The notes under the pieces are model-generated. The model saw nothing but the letters and a program-made list of their open reading frames with translations, was not told the DNA's origin and made no database searches. Shown one piece after another: positions 1-9,687 of a stretch of 64,000 bases of DNA (the stretch's first letter is position 1; each line of letters opens with the position of its first letter). Made by a program: the position numbers and the translations under genes. The stretch is from an uncultured beta proteobacterium (GTDB lineage Bacteria > Pseudomonadota > Gammaproteobacteria > Burkholderiales > SG8-41). The stretch lies in the NCBI GenBank assembly GCA_903889565.1, contig CAISYC010000048.1, forward strand, positions 65,680 to 129,679, read 5' to 3'.

Positions 1-252
1 ATTGGCGAAGACGTTCGGATTGGGTCGCGCCGAGGCGCTTAAGCGATCGGCCTCGGCGCCTTCAACGAGGCGGCGACCGAACTGCAGTTCGCGGTTGCGC
101 GCGGCAAAAAAAATCTCCGCCTGGCGCAGCGTTAACTGTTCCAGGTCGGAGCTTAATGAGGCCTGTGCTGCCGGCGGTTCGGCCGCAACCGCCGCAACAG
201 ACATACCCCCTAGGAGGAAAGCACAAACAAGACTGCGCAAGCCAAGCTGCAT
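1..252 (-). CDS. TolC-family outer-membrane efflux protein, N-terminal part (runs off left edge)
   Basis: Only the first 84 codons lie in the window. They begin with a signal peptide (hydrophobic core LVCAFLLGGMSVAAVAA) followed by the first helix of a TolC/CzcC-type protein: LTLRQAEIFFAARNRELQF, then an amphipathic stretch ending in SASARPNPNVF, the usual start of this family's periplasmic coiled coil. Such proteins form the outer-membrane channel of RND or ABC efflux pumps, so the pump genes are expected further left. An in-frame ATG 26 codons upstream (position 330, behind AAAGAAAG) is an alternative start; I prefer 252 because it gives a compact signal peptide. The gene is divergent from the two-component system, which may control it, though nothing here proves that. 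Confidence 0.72.
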   Translation of the reverse strand, partial: MQLGLRSLVCAFLLGGMSVAAVAAEPPAAQASLSSDLEQLTLRQAEIFFAARNRELQFGRRLVEGAEADRLSASARPNPNVFAN

Positions 253-547
253 CACGCCCCGGCAACCACGCAAACGACCCACGAGCAACCGTCTGCCACC
301 GCGACCTGACGTTTGAACAGTAGCAATCATTTCTTTCTTTGACCTTACGCTGGTGGATTATTTTTCAACCTGGCAGCCCGCAATCGGGGCGTTCACGGCC
401 CGCCGGCCGTGTATCTATCCACGCGAAGACGCCAAATCTACCATGTCCCGCGACCTTTGCCAGCAGGGTAAACTGCTATTTTTTCAGGCGTCCCCGTCAG
501 AAAGGCGCTGCAACGGCGAACTCGACGCCGGGGCAACGTGGAAAATC

Positions 548-1216
548 ATGCGCATATTGATAGTCGAAGACGATCCGGTACTCGCCGACGGGCTGGTGAA
601 ATCCCTGCGCGGCGCCGATTTTGCAGTCGACGTCGCCCACGACGGCGAGCAGGCTGACAGCATCCTGGCGGTCGAGAATTACGATCTGGTGATTCTTGAT
701 CTCGGCCTGCCGCGCATCGACGGCTTCGAGGTGATCAAGCGGCTCCGCCGCCGCGGCGGCACCGCGCCGGTGCTGATTCTGACTGCACGCGACGCACTGG
801 CCGACCGCGTCAAGGGGCTCGACTTGGGCGCCGACGACTATCTGAGCAAGCCGTTCGAACTGCCCGAACTCGAGGCACGCGTGCGCGCCCTGATCCGGCG
901 CGGACAAACCGGCAGCAGTTCGGTTCTGACCCACGGCCCGCTCACGCTCGATCTGGGCGGCCGCCGCGCCACGCTCGACGGCGCGCCGATCGAACTGTCG
1001 GCGCGCGAGCTCGGCGTGCTCGAAATCCTGATGCTGCGCAGCGGTCGTGTCGTCAACAAGGAACAGTTCGCCGAGCAGCTCTACGGGCACGACGAAGAAG
1101 TCGGCGCGAACGCCATCGAGGTCTATGTGCACCGCCTGCGCAAGAAGCTCGAACCCGCGGGCGTTGTCATTCGCACCATCCGCGGCCTCGGCTACCTGCT
1201 CGAGAAAAAGTCTTGA
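548..1216 (+). CDS. OmpR-family response regulator (TctD/QseB-like)
   Basis: 222 residues. An N-terminal receiver domain starts MRILIVEDDP, with phosphoacceptor Asp51 in LVILDLGLP and the conserved Lys in LSKPF. A C-terminal winged-helix DNA-binding domain ends with VYVHRLRKKLEPAG and IRTIRGLGYLLE. The ATG was chosen because the receiver fold begins exactly there, with GTGGAAAATC upstream; the frame is open further upstream but that part does not look like protein. The stop overlaps the start of the sensor kinase (TTGA), so the pair is translationally coupled. Receiver and output domain resemble the TctD/QseB/PmrA branch. Its targets are unknown; the operon it heads includes b561 and YceI genes. 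Confidence 0.95.
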   Translation: MRILIVEDDPVLADGLVKSLRGADFAVDVAHDGEQADSILAVENYDLVILDLGLPRIDGFEVIKRLRRRGGTAPVLILTARDALADRVKGLDLGADDYLSKPFELPELEARVRALIRRGQTGSSSVLTHGPLTLDLGGRRATLDGAPIELSARELGVLEILMLRSGRVVNKEQFAEQLYGHDEEVGANAIEVYVHRLRKKLEPAGVVIRTIRGLGYLLEKKS

Positions 1217-2634
1217 ACATAGCGGGCCGCGGCTCACGGTTGCGCCTGCCCGAGAACGCATCGCTGCGCGAACAGCTGCTGGTGCGGCTGCTCGTGCCGG
1301 TGCTGCTGGTGACCGTCATCAGCGCAGTCATCTCGTATTACTACGCGTTCAATTTCGCCACGCTCGCGTACGATTACTCGCTCTACGACTCGGCACTCGA
1401 CATCAGCCGCCAGGCAGTTGTGGTCAACGGACAGGTGCGGGTCGAATTGCCGCAGGCCGCGCTCGACATGCTGGAGTCGGACAAGCACGACAGCGTCTAT
1501 TACATGGTCAAGGATGCGCAGGACCGCTTTGTCACAGGCTACGGCGGCCTGCCGGCGCCGGTGAACGCCCCCGCTTCGGGCAAGCCGTTTTATTACGACG
1601 GCGTCTACGGTGAAAACCCGATCCGCGTCGCCGCCCTGTCGGTGCCGATCGCCGGCCTGCCCGCGGACCAGGATCACGTGCTGATCGTGGTGGCCGAAAC
1701 GCTCAACAAGCGGCACACGCTGGCGAGCGAAATCCTGCTCGGCATGCTGCTGCCGGAAATCCTGCTGGTCGGCCTGATCGGCCTGTTGATCTGGCACGGC
1801 GTCGCGCGCGGCCTGCGCCCGCTGGTCGAACTGCAGGCCGAAATCGCCAACCGCTCGTATCGCGATCTCGGTCCGCTGCCGGTGCAAAATGCGCCGGGCG
1901 AAGTGCGCGCGCTGGTCGGCGCCATGAACGATCTGCTGGGGCGGCTGTCGGCGGCATTGTCGGCACAGCAGCGCTTCATCGCCGACGCCGCGCACCAGTT
2001 GCGCACGCCGCTCGCGGGCCTGCGTACGCAGACCGAACTCGCCCTGCGTCAGGACGACCCTGACGAAGTGCGTCGCACGCTGCGTCAGATCGATACGGCG
2101 ACGGTGCGCACGACCCACCTTGTCAACCAGCTGCTGTCGCTGGCGCGCGCCGAGCCAGGCGCCAACCGCATTAACACGACCGCATCGCTGGACCTCGCGG
2201 AACTGGCGCGCGCCACCACTACCGAATGGGTACCGCGCGCGCTGGCGCGCAATATTGATCTCGGCTTTGACGGAGCCACCGGGGCAATAATCGAAGGTGA
2301 CCGCGTGCTGCTGACCGAAATGCTGAGCAACCTGCTCGACAACGCGATCCGCTATACCCAGACCGGCGGCCAGGTTACGGTGCGCGTCGGCACTACCGAG
2401 GCCGGCGTACAGCTCTGCGTCGAGGACAATGGCCCGGGCATACCGGTTGAAGAACGCGAACGCGTATTCGAACGCTTTCACCGCCTGCTCGGTAACGGCG
2501 CCGACGGCTGCGGACTCGGGCTCGCCATCGTGCGCGAAATCGCACAAGGCCACGGCGCCCGTGTGCGGCTTGAGCCGGGCGCCGGCGGCGGCACCCGCGT
2601 CACCGTTGAATTTCGACCGTCCCCGCCGGCATGA
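1213..2634 (+). CDS. TctE-like sensor histidine kinase
   Basis: 473 residues beginning with TTG, overlapping the regulator stop by four bases. Order: short cytoplasmic start, transmembrane helix about 27-48, periplasmic sensor domain of the TctE type (2CSK_N-like, with YDYSLYDSALDISR), second helix about 176-195, HAMP-like linker, then the dimerisation helix FIADAAHQLRTPLAGL with phosphoacceptor His261. N-box LLDNAIRYT and G-boxes DNGPGIP and GCGLGLAIV complete the ATPase domain. TctE proteins are known for sensing tricarboxylates; the ligand here is not deducible. The stop overlaps the next gene's ATG (ATGA), which puts the cytochrome b561 in the same transcript. Confidence 0.93.
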   Translation: MNIAGRGSRLRLPENASLREQLLVRLLVPVLLVTVISAVISYYYAFNFATLAYDYSLYDSALDISRQAVVVNGQVRVELPQAALDMLESDKHDSVYYMVKDAQDRFVTGYGGLPAPVNAPASGKPFYYDGVYGENPIRVAALSVPIAGLPADQDHVLIVVAETLNKRHTLASEILLGMLLPEILLVGLIGLLIWHGVARGLRPLVELQAEIANRSYRDLGPLPVQNAPGEVRALVGAMNDLLGRLSAALSAQQRFIADAAHQLRTPLAGLRTQTELALRQDDPDEVRRTLRQIDTATVRTTHLVNQLLSLARAEPGANRINTTASLDLAELARATTTEWVPRALARNIDLGFDGATGAIIEGDRVLLTEMLSNLLDNAIRYTQTGGQVTVRVGTTEAGVQLCVEDNGPGIPVEERERVFERFHRLLGNGADGCGLGLAIVREIAQGHGARVRLEPGAGGGTRVTVEFRPSPPA

Positions 2635-3188
2635 ACACAGCGCGCGGCGTCACCTACGCCGCACCCGCGATCGTCCTGCACTGGCTGGTGTTCGCGTTGA
2701 TCTGCGGCGGCTTCGCACTCGGCCTCACCATGACCGACCTGCCGTTTTCGCCGCTCAAACTGAAATATTATTCTTGGCACAAATGGACCGGCGTCAGTAT
2801 ATTCCTGCTCGCGGTGGCGCGCGCGGCCTGGCGCCTCGGACATCCGGCGCCGCCGCTGCCCGCCACGATGCCCGTGTGGCAACGACGCGCGGCCGCCGTC
2901 TCGCATGCACTGCTCTATGCGCTGATCCTTGTCATCCCCTTGTCCGGCTGGCTCTACAGTTCCGCCGCCGGCGTGACCACGGTGTATTTCGGCGTGCTGC
3001 CGCTGCCGGACCTGCTCGGTCGCGACAAGGCGCTGGCCGAAACACTGAAAAGCGTGCACATCACGCTGAACTACACGCTGCTCGTGCTGGTCGTAGTGCA
3101 TGCCGCCGCCGCGCTCAAACACCATTTTGGCGATCACGACGACGTGCTGGTCCGCATGCTGCCGTTTGTTAAACTGCGCGAAAAGTGA
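2631..3188 (+). CDS. Cytochrome b561 family protein
   Basis: 185 residues with four predicted transmembrane helices and histidines placed as in the bacterial b561 (CybB/YceJ) family: His17 in VLHWLVF, His50 in SWHKWTG, His92 in SHALLYA, His143 and His157 in the last helix. These proteins bind two b hemes in the inner membrane and pass electrons between quinol and periplasmic partners. It overlaps the kinase gene by four bases and is followed by two YceI genes. b561-YceI pairing is common (yceJ-yceI in E. coli), which suggests an isoprenoid/quinone-linked envelope redox role. Confidence 0.92.
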   Translation: MNTARGVTYAAPAIVLHWLVFALICGGFALGLTMTDLPFSPLKLKYYSWHKWTGVSIFLLAVARAAWRLGHPAPPLPATMPVWQRRAAAVSHALLYALILVIPLSGWLYSSAAGVTTVYFGVLPLPDLLGRDKALAETLKSVHITLNYTLLVLVVVHAAAALKHHFGDHDDVLVRMLPFVKLREK

Positions 3189-3195
3189 GTCCGTC

Positions 3196-3762
3196 ATGAA
3201 AATTGCCACCACCATCGGTCTTACCATCGCCCTGCTCGCCGCCGGCGCCGCTGGCGCCCATAGCGTGGTTTATGACAAAAGCCGCATCACCTGCGTGTCG
3301 CGCCAGATGAACGTGCCGGTCGAGGCGGTGTTTCGCAGATTCAGCGCGCAGATCGCCTTCGATCCGGCAAAACCGGAAACCGCCAGGGCGCAGATCGAAA
3401 TCGATGTCGCCAGCTTCGATCTCGACAACGCCGAGGCCAATGACGAAGCGCGCGACAAGCCGTGGTTTGATGTGCGCACCTATCCGAAGGCGACTTTCGT
3501 CGCCACTGCCATACGCGCGCTGGGCGGCGGCAAATTCGAGGCGCGCGGTCCACTGACCATCAAGGGCAAGACGCTCGACGTTGTTACACCCTTCACCTAC
3601 CGCGATGAGCCGGTTGGCGGCACGGTCGATGGCGCCTTCACCGTCAAACGCCTCCAATACAATATCGGCGAAGGCGCCTGGAAGGACACCGATACGGTGG
3701 CCGACGAGGTGCAGATCCGATACCACATCGTTCTCGCCGGCAAGCCGGCGGCGAAAAAATAA
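3196..3762 (+). CDS. YceI family periplasmic protein (first copy)
   Basis: 188 residues with a cleavable signal peptide (MKIATTIGLTIALLAAGAAGA). The body matches the lipocalin-like YceI beta-barrel: FDPAKPETARAQIEIDVASF, then KPWFDVRTYPKATFVAT, then LTIKGKTLDVVTPF. The ATG follows the b561 stop by seven bases. YceI proteins bind long isoprenoid or amide lipids in the periplasm. This copy carries the KPWFD..YP signature; the second copy 13 bases downstream is divergent, so they are not a recent duplication. Confidence 0.9.
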   Translation: MKIATTIGLTIALLAAGAAGAHSVVYDKSRITCVSRQMNVPVEAVFRRFSAQIAFDPAKPETARAQIEIDVASFDLDNAEANDEARDKPWFDVRTYPKATFVATAIRALGGGKFEARGPLTIKGKTLDVVTPFTYRDEPVGGTVDGAFTVKRLQYNIGEGAWKDTDTVADEVQIRYHIVLAGKPAAKK

Positions 3763-3775
3763 TCGCGGCGGCCTG

Positions 3776-4330
3776 ATGCGAGTCATTCTGCTTTTCGCCC
3801 TGTTGCCCGCCGCTGTGGCGCTGGCCGCGCCGGAAACCTACGTGGTCGACTCCAACCATACATTCCCGAGTTTCGAGGTGTCGCACGCCGGCGGCTTCAC
3901 CACCACGCGCGGCATGTTTCTCAAAACCACCGGCAAAGTCGTGATCGACCGTGCGGCGAAATCCGGCAGCATCGAAATCGTTGTCGATACCGCCTCGCTG
4001 ACCACCGGCCATGCGCGGCGCGACGACATCGTGCGCGAATCGTTTAGGACCGCCGAGTTTCCGCAGATGATCTACCGCGCCGAGCGGCTGCAGTTCAACG
4101 GCGACACGCTGAGCGGTGCCGACGGCGAACTGACGCTGCTCGGCGTGACCAAACCCGTCGCGCTGATGGTGACCTCGTTCAAATGCCGGCCGCATCCGGT
4201 AAACAAGAAGGACCAGTGCGGCGCCGATGGCAGCGCGCTGATCAGACGCAGCGACTTCGGTCTCAAGTCCACCGGCGGCACCGGCGACGAAGTGAAAATA
4301 CTGTTCCAGATCGAAACCTACAAGGAATAA
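3776..4330 (+). CDS. YceI family periplasmic protein (second copy)
   Basis: 184 residues. Signal peptide MRVILLFALLPAAVALA, then the typical YceI opening YVVDSNHTFPSFEVSHAGG. It also shows the internal RTAEFPQMIYRAERL and LTLLGVTKPVALMV strands. A C-terminal KKDQCGADGSALIRRSDFG segment is characteristic of this subfamily. It lies between the first YceI gene and the M48 peptidase with very short gaps, consistent with one operon. The start was chosen for the signal peptide; the frame is open upstream within the preceding gene. Confidence 0.93.
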   Translation: MRVILLFALLPAAVALAAPETYVVDSNHTFPSFEVSHAGGFTTTRGMFLKTTGKVVIDRAAKSGSIEIVVDTASLTTGHARRDDIVRESFRTAEFPQMIYRAERLQFNGDTLSGADGELTLLGVTKPVALMVTSFKCRPHPVNKKDQCGADGSALIRRSDFGLKSTGGTGDEVKILFQIETYKE

Positions 4331-4335
4331 CCGGC

Positions 4336-5160
4336 ATGCGGCTGGTCCTGCCTGCAGTCCTTGCTGCGGGTCTGCCGCTGTGGCTCACCGGCTGCACCTT
4401 GACCACCGAAGGCGGCGCGGTGCATGCCGAACGCAGGCAACTGCTGCTGGTGTCCGCGCAGGAACTCGACCAGGCAGCCGCCCAGGGCTATGCAAAACTG
4501 CGCGCCGATGCGGCGAAAAAGGGCGCGCTCAACGCCGAGCCCGCGCTGACGCGCCGCGTGCGCGCCATCGCCGCCCGCATCGAACCGGTGACCGGCGTGT
4601 TTCGCCGCGATGCGCCGGGGTGGAACTGGGAAGTCAACGTCATCAGCAGCGACGAACTCAATGCGTTCTGCATGCCCGGGGGCAAGATCGCGTTTTACTC
4701 GGGCCTGATCAGGCAACTCAGTCTGAGCGATGACGAAATCGCCATCGTCATGGCCCACGAAATTTCGCATGCGCTGCGCGAACATTCGCGCGAGCAGGTC
4801 TCTGAAGCAATGGCCGCGCAGACCGCGATCGGCGTCGGCGTCGCTCTGCTCGGTCTCGGCGACGCCTCGACCAGTGTCGCCGGCAGCCTGTACGAAGCGC
4901 TGCTCGCAACCAAATTCAGCCGCGTGCACGAAGCCGAGGCCGACCGCATCGGCCTGGAACTAACCGCGCGCGCCGGCTACAACCCGCAGGCCGGCGTGAC
5001 GCTGTGGCAGAAGATGATCAGGGCCAACAGCGGCGGGCACCCGCCACAGTTTCTCAGCACCCATCCGGCCGAACAGGAACGCGTCGAACAGATCCGCGCG
5101 CTGCTGCCCACGGTCCAGCCGCTCTACGAGGCAACCCGCCGGCGAGAAGAAAATCCCTGA
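4336..5160 (+). CDS. M48 family metallopeptidase, lipoprotein
   Basis: 274 residues. An N-terminal lipobox (LWLTGC) indicates membrane anchoring. The zinc motif is HEISH (His141, His145) inside IAIVMAHEISHALREH, and the third ligand is probably Glu199 in the HEAEADRIG segment. FCMPGGKIAFYSGL before it and LSTHPAEQERVEQI near the end are typical of the LoiP/YcaL/BepA-related M48 group, which degrades or assembles outer-membrane proteins in the periplasm. It is the last gene of the operon starting with the two-component system and converges with the ABC exporter, five bases away. Confidence 0.92.
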   Translation: MRLVLPAVLAAGLPLWLTGCTLTTEGGAVHAERRQLLLVSAQELDQAAAQGYAKLRADAAKKGALNAEPALTRRVRAIAARIEPVTGVFRRDAPGWNWEVNVISSDELNAFCMPGGKIAFYSGLIRQLSLSDDEIAIVMAHEISHALREHSREQVSEAMAAQTAIGVGVALLGLGDASTSVAGSLYEALLATKFSRVHEAEADRIGLELTARAGYNPQAGVTLWQKMIRANSGGHPPQFLSTHPAEQERVEQIRALLPTVQPLYEATRRREENP

Positions 5161-5165
5161 TGAGG

Positions 5166-7007
5166 TTACGGCGCCAACGCCAGCGCCGGCGCGGCGGGTG
5201 CCGCTTCCTCCTGCTGCTGCAGCGCCCACATCTCGGCATAGGCGCCCGCGCGTTCGAGCAGTTGACGATGCGTGCCGCGCTCGATGATGCGGCCGGCATC
5301 CATCACCAGAATCTGATCGGCATCCATCACCGTCGATAAACGGTGCGCGATGACCAGCGTGGTGCGGCCCTCGGCGATGCGCGTCAGTTCGGTCTGGATC
5401 GCCTGCTCGGTGGCCGAATCGAGCGCCGAGGTCGCCTCGTCGAAAATCATGATGCGCGGATTTTTCAGGATTGCACGCGCAATCGCCACCCGCTGCTTTT
5501 CGCCGCCGGACAGTTTCAGACCGCGTTCGCCGACGCGCGTCTCGTAGCCTTCGGGCAGCTTCAGCACGAATTCGTGGATATGCGCGGCTTGCGCGGCGGC
5601 GATCACCTCATCATGCGAGGCGTCGGTGCGGCCGTACTGGATGTTGTAGTAAATCGAATCGTTGAACAGCACGGTGTCCTGCGGCACGATACCGATGGCC
5701 CCGCGCAGGCTGGTCTGGCGCAGATCGCGAATGTCAGCCCCGTTGATGGTGATGCGTCCGCCGCCAACGTCATAGAACCGGTAAAGCAGACGCGCCAGCG
5801 TCGATTTGCCCGAGCCGCTGTGACCGACCACCGCGACCTTGGCGCCGGCCGGAATCTCGAAGCTCACCGCGTGCAGAATCTGCCGCTTCGGGTCGTAGCT
5901 GAAATCGACCTGCTCGAAGCGCACGGTGGCCGCCGTGCCGGCCAGCGGCGCCGCCCCGGGCTTGTCCTCGATCTCGCGGTTTTGCGCGAGCAGTTTGAAC
6001 ATGCGCTCCATGTCGGTCAGCGCCTGCTTGATTTCGCGATACACCATGCCGAGAAAATTAAGCGGTATGTAGAGCTGGATCAGAAGCCCGTTGATCAGCA
6101 CCAGGTCGCCCAGCGTCAGGCTCTTGTCGACCACGCCCTGCGCGGCAAGAATCATCAGCAAGGTCACAGCGATAGCGATGATGCAGCTCTGCCCGATGTT
6201 GAGCATGCCGAGCGAAGCTTCGTTCTTCACCGCCGCCGCCTCGTAGCTTTGCAGGTTCTCGTCGTAGCGCCGCGCCTCGAACTCCTCGTTATTGAAATAC
6301 TTCACCGTCTCGTAGTTGAGCAGGCTGTCAATCGCGCGCGTGGTCGCCCGCGAATCGAGTTCATTGGCCTGGCGCCGGATATTGATGCGCCATTCCGAGA
6401 CCGAGAAAGTGAAGCCGATGTAAACCGCCACCGCGATGAAGGTTATGGCAGCAAAGCGCCAGTCGAATTTCGTCAGCAGCACCGCCGCCACCAGGCCGAA
6501 TTCGAGCACTACCGGGATGATCGAGAACAGCATGTAGTTCATCAGCGTGCCGATGCCGCGGGTGCCGCGCTCGATGTCGCGCGTCATGCCGCCGGTCTGG
6601 CGGTCGAGATGAAAGCGCAGGCTCAGGCTGTGCAGATGGCGGAACACCGTCAGCGCGATGCGCCGGATCGCGCGCTGCGCCACGCGCACGAAAACGATGT
6701 CGCGCAATTCGGCGAACAGGGTGTTCGACAGGCGCAGCGCGCCGTAGCTGAGCAGCAGCATCAGCGGCAGCAGCGGCAGCGCCTGCTTTGCATCCAGTGC
6801 ATCGACGATTTCCTTCATCACCAAAGGCACGCCGACGTTGGCGAATTTCGCTGCCACCAGAAAGATCAATGCCAGCAGCACGCGACCGCGGTATTCCCAC
6901 AGATAGGGCAACACCATGGCGGCGGCGCGCCATTCGTTGCGCCGTGCGGCCGGCGCGGGTTGCACGCGCGCGCGGTCTTGCGTTGCAGTCGAAGAATGCG
7001 GATTCAT
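5166..7007 (-). CDS. Atm1-type ABC transporter, fused permease and ATPase
   Basis: 613 residues: a six-helix exporter domain in roughly the first 350, then an ATPase domain. Walker A is [15 protein letters not shown], the signature is [14 protein letters not shown], Walker B is [12 protein letters not shown], and a D-loop and switch His (VIAHRLST) are present. The segment [20 protein letters not shown] is the hallmark of the Atm1/ABCB7/HMT1 branch, whose bacterial members export glutathione-linked metals or persulfides. It is a single-gene half transporter that should act as a homodimer. Upstream it is followed at 86 bases by a glycosyltransferase gene on the same strand. Confidence 0.93.
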   Translation of the reverse strand: MNPHSSTATQDRARVQPAPAARRNEWRAAAMVLPYLWEYRGRVLLALIFLVAAKFANVGVPLVMKEIVDALDAKQALPLLPLMLLLSYGALRLSNTLFAELRDIVFVRVAQRAIRRIALTVFRHLHSLSLRFHLDRQTGGMTRDIERGTRGIGTLMNYMLFSIIPVVLEFGLVAAVLLTKFDWRFAAITFIAVAVYIGFTFSVSEWRINIRRQANELDSRATTRAIDSLLNYETVKYFNNEEFEARRYDENLQSYEAAAVKNEASLGMLNIGQSCIIAIAVTLLMILAAQGVVDKSLTLGDLVLINGLLIQLYIPLNFLGMVYREIKQALTDMERMFKLLAQNREIEDKPGAAPLAGTAATVRFEQVDFSYDPKRQILHAVSFEIPAGAKVAVVGHSGSGKSTLARLLYRFYDVGGGRITINGADIRDLRQTSLRGAIGIVPQDTVLFNDSIYYNIQYGRTDASHDEVIAAAQAAHIHEFVLKLPEGYETRVGERGLKLSGGEKQRVAIARAILKNPRIMIFDEATSALDSATEQAIQTELTRIAEGRTTLVIAHRLSTVMDADQILVMDAGRIIERGTHRQLLERAGAYAEMWALQQQEEAAPAAPALALAP

Positions 7008-7093
7008 GGTGTCCGGTCTGCGCCGGCGGCAGGCGCCGCGGCCTCGGGGTCAGGGGTAATCGCCGTAACGGCCGCTATCCTAACACGCGCCGC

Positions 7094-8401
7094 TCATGCG
7101 CCCGCGCGGACAAGCGCCTGCTCGACCGCCCGCCGCACCGCCAACGCATCGACGCGGTAATCCGAATTGACATTGACCTCAGCCGCCGGCACCGCGTAGT
7201 CATCCGAACGAATGGTGATCACGCTGTGGCCGGTGGACAGCGACAGCTTGCGAAAAAGATTCATGTGCTCGATCGCGCCGCTGGTGATTTCGACGATGAC
7301 TGCGCCGGGCGGCGTGAATACCATGTTGGTGAGGCCGGCGCCGTGTGCAGCGACGATCACGCGCGCCGAAGAAAACGCCGCAATCTGTGCGGCCACCGTC
7401 ATTTCGCCCGGCACCACGCGCTCGAATCCGAGGGGCGCGAGCATTCCGAACAGTTGTTCTTCGTTGAGCAGGCGGCGGCGGCCGTTGTCGCGCCGCGACA
7501 GGAACAGCCGGCGCATCGCCTGCGCCGGCGGCGTGCTGACCGCCGCCATGCGCCCGCGCAGCCACTCGACGCCCTGCATGACGGCGCGCGTGCTCACATG
7601 CAGCGCCGGCACCAGCAGGCGCGAACAGCGAATCACGGTGTTGCGTTCGACCCTGATGGTCTGCGCCGGATCGTGGCCGAGCAACTGCAGGTATTCGAGC
7701 TGATAACCGCGCAGATCGGTGTTAACCAGCCACGGATAACGATGCAGCAGGCCGGCGTGATCGAGCGTCGAGAGCTTGAGCATGTTGCGGAACAGCCAGT
7801 GACTGTAATTGTCGTCGCCGCCCACCAGAATGCATTCCTGATCAATTGCCATCTGCGGCGCCGGCAGCGTGGCCAGCACCATTGCACCGTCGGCGCTGAC
7901 GCGACCGCGAACGAAGGGGCTGGTCGAAAGATTCTTGGCGTGCACGTCATCGTTGTAAATCACGCCGTCCTTGACGATGCTCCAGTAGGCAGTGTCGACA
8001 CGCACGTCGTTGAGCCAGCGACAGTAAGTTTCACCGATCCGCGCGCGTTCGATGTCGAGGTGCCGTTTGACCAGCACTTCCGGGTCGGCGCTCGCCGCGC
8101 CGTCGAGGCGGTCGAGGCGACCGAAACAGGCCGCCGCTTCTGCGCCACGCCCTGCGTCGAGCAGCAAAAAGGCCAGGCGTCCCAGTGCGTCGCGGTCGTC
8201 CGCCGCGACCACAAGGCGGCTGCGGCACAGTCGCTCGGCCGCGGCGACCCCACCCGCCGCCAGCAGGCGGTCGAGCACATCGTGAAAAGCAACCGCCCCG
8301 CCGCCCCGCCGCAACAGCGCCAGCCGGCCGAGGGCGGCGGCCAATCCGGGCCAGCCGGCGGCGGCCAAACGGCAGGCGGTGTTCTGCAGAAATTCAGTCA
8401 C
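7094..8401 (-). CDS. Glycosyltransferase family 61 (DUF563) protein
   Basis: About 435 residues. The C-terminal half carries the GT61 core: NYSHWLFRNMLKL, RRLFLSRRDNGRRRLLNEE, and the diagnostic ARVIVAAHGAGLTNMVFTPP followed by VVEITSG. Family members add sugars in capsule, LPS or glycoprotein synthesis. The N-terminal part is helical and tetratricopeptide-like in composition. The start is uncertain: I chose GTG at 8401 (VTEFLQN) because residues encoded further upstream (to an in-frame TTG at 8491) look non-protein, but no clear Shine-Dalgarno sequence supports either. Confidence 0.8.
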   Translation of the reverse strand: MTEFLQNTACRLAAAGWPGLAAALGRLALLRRGGGAVAFHDVLDRLLAAGGVAAAERLCRSRLVVAADDRDALGRLAFLLLDAGRGAEAAACFGRLDRLDGAASADPEVLVKRHLDIERARIGETYCRWLNDVRVDTAYWSIVKDGVIYNDDVHAKNLSTSPFVRGRVSADGAMVLATLPAPQMAIDQECILVGGDDNYSHWLFRNMLKLSTLDHAGLLHRYPWLVNTDLRGYQLEYLQLLGHDPAQTIRVERNTVIRCSRLLVPALHVSTRAVMQGVEWLRGRMAAVSTPPAQAMRRLFLSRRDNGRRRLLNEEQLFGMLAPLGFERVVPGEMTVAAQIAAFSSARVIVAAHGAGLTNMVFTPPGAVIVEITSGAIEHMNLFRKLSLSTGHSVITIRSDDYAVPAAEVNVNSDYRVDALAVRRAVEQALVRAGA

Positions 8402-8507
8402 GGTCAAACCATAACACGACGGCAGCCACGGTGAGCGCACAGGCGAACAGCTTGCGATCAATCGACAGCGCCGGCGCATGTGCGACGGCAATTCTGCGCA
8501 CGCTTTT

Positions 8508-9680
8508 TTACCGGAACTCGCGGGCGCGGCCGTACGACGACCAGCCGCTCAGAAAACGCACCAGTTCGTAGCACACCCAGGTCATCAGGCGCATCGGCAG
8601 CGAATGGGACTGACGCTGCCAGCGCGCCGCCTGCACCGGCTGCCCGCCGAGTTCGATCGCCTCGCCGAGACTTGCGCGCAGTTCGCGCGCGAACGCGGCG
8701 TCGTCGATCAGCACATTCGCCTCGCGCGCCAGCAGCAGGCTCATCGGGTCGATGTTCGACGAACCCACCGTCGCCCAGCGGTTGTCGATCACCGCGACCT
8801 TGGCATGCAGAAAACTGCGGTGATACTCGACGATCTCTACGCCGGCGTTGAGAAAATGCAGATAGAGCGCGCGCGAGGCGTAATGCAGCAGCATGTATTC
8901 GACGCGCCCCTGCAGCAGCAGCACCACGCGCACGCCGCGCGTTGCCGCGTCGATCAGTGCGCGGCGAAAGGTACGGCCAGGAAAAAAATATGCGCAGGCG
9001 ATGACGATTTCGTTGCGCGCGCCGGCGATCGCCTCAAGATAGGCGTTCTCGATGTCGTTGCGATGACGCAGGTTGTCGCGAATCACAAACGCCGCGCGCT
9101 GCCCGCCGCGCGGCTCGACACAGGGCGGCAGCGGCCGCTTGTGCGGCGCGCGCTCGTGCATTTGAGTCCAGCTGACCAGCTGCCACAGCGCGGTCGCCGA
9201 GTGGTGGATTGGCGCCAGCAACGGACCCTCGATGCGCACCGCGTAGTCAAAACGCGGCGGCACCTGCCGCGGCGTGTGCATGTCGTCGATCACATTGATG
9301 CCGCCGACGAACGCGATACTCGCATCGATCACCGCGATCTTGCGGTGCAGGCGCCGCAGGCGCTGGCGCTTGAGTGTCCACGGCGAGATATCGGGCCGGT
9401 ACTTGAGCATGTGAACGCCGGCAGCGCGCAATTCGTCAATCAGTGCCGCGGCAAGTTCCTTCGAGCCGAAGCCGTCGATCAGCAAACGGGTTGGCACGCC
9501 GCGCCGCGCCGCGCGCATCAGGGCGGCGGCCACGCGACGGCCGGTTTCGTCGTCTGAAAATATATAGGTCTCAAGATGAATCTCGATGGCCGCCGCGTCA
9601 AGCGCTTCGATCAGCGCCGGAAAATACTCGCTGCCGGTGCGCAGCAGCCGTATCAGGTTGCCGCCGCAGAAGGTGTTCAT
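8508..9680 (-). CDS. clsB: Cardiolipin synthase B-like phospholipase D protein
   Basis: 390 residues with two HKD catalytic motifs: HRKIAVID followed by VGGIN, and HAKVAVID followed by VGSSNID. There are no N-terminal transmembrane helices, which fits ClsB (YbhO) rather than ClsA. The ATG lies seven bases after the stop of the YbhP-like gene, reproducing the ybhP-clsB pairing known in enterobacteria. It should make cardiolipin from phosphatidylglycerol and a second phospholipid at the inner membrane. The frame is open upstream inside the neighbour, but that part has no homology features. Confidence 0.88.
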   Translation of the reverse strand: MNTFCGGNLIRLLRTGSEYFPALIEALDAAAIEIHLETYIFSDDETGRRVAAALMRAARRGVPTRLLIDGFGSKELAAALIDELRAAGVHMLKYRPDISPWTLKRQRLRRLHRKIAVIDASIAFVGGINVIDDMHTPRQVPPRFDYAVRIEGPLLAPIHHSATALWQLVSWTQMHERAPHKRPLPPCVEPRGGQRAAFVIRDNLRHRNDIENAYLEAIAGARNEIVIACAYFFPGRTFRRALIDAATRGVRVVLLLQGRVEYMLLHYASRALYLHFLNAGVEIVEYHRSFLHAKVAVIDNRWATVGSSNIDPMSLLLAREANVLIDDAAFARELRASLGEAIELGGQPVQAARWQRQSHSLPMRLMTWVCYELVRFLSGWSSYGRAREFR

Positions 9681-9687
9681 GCGCAAC

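Noticed and set aside
5343-7160. 605-codon open frame on the plus strand opposite the Atm1-type ABC gene
   Set aside because: High-GC antisense shadow; its translation is rich in Arg, His and Gln with no fold-like pattern, while the minus strand holds a complete ABC transporter.
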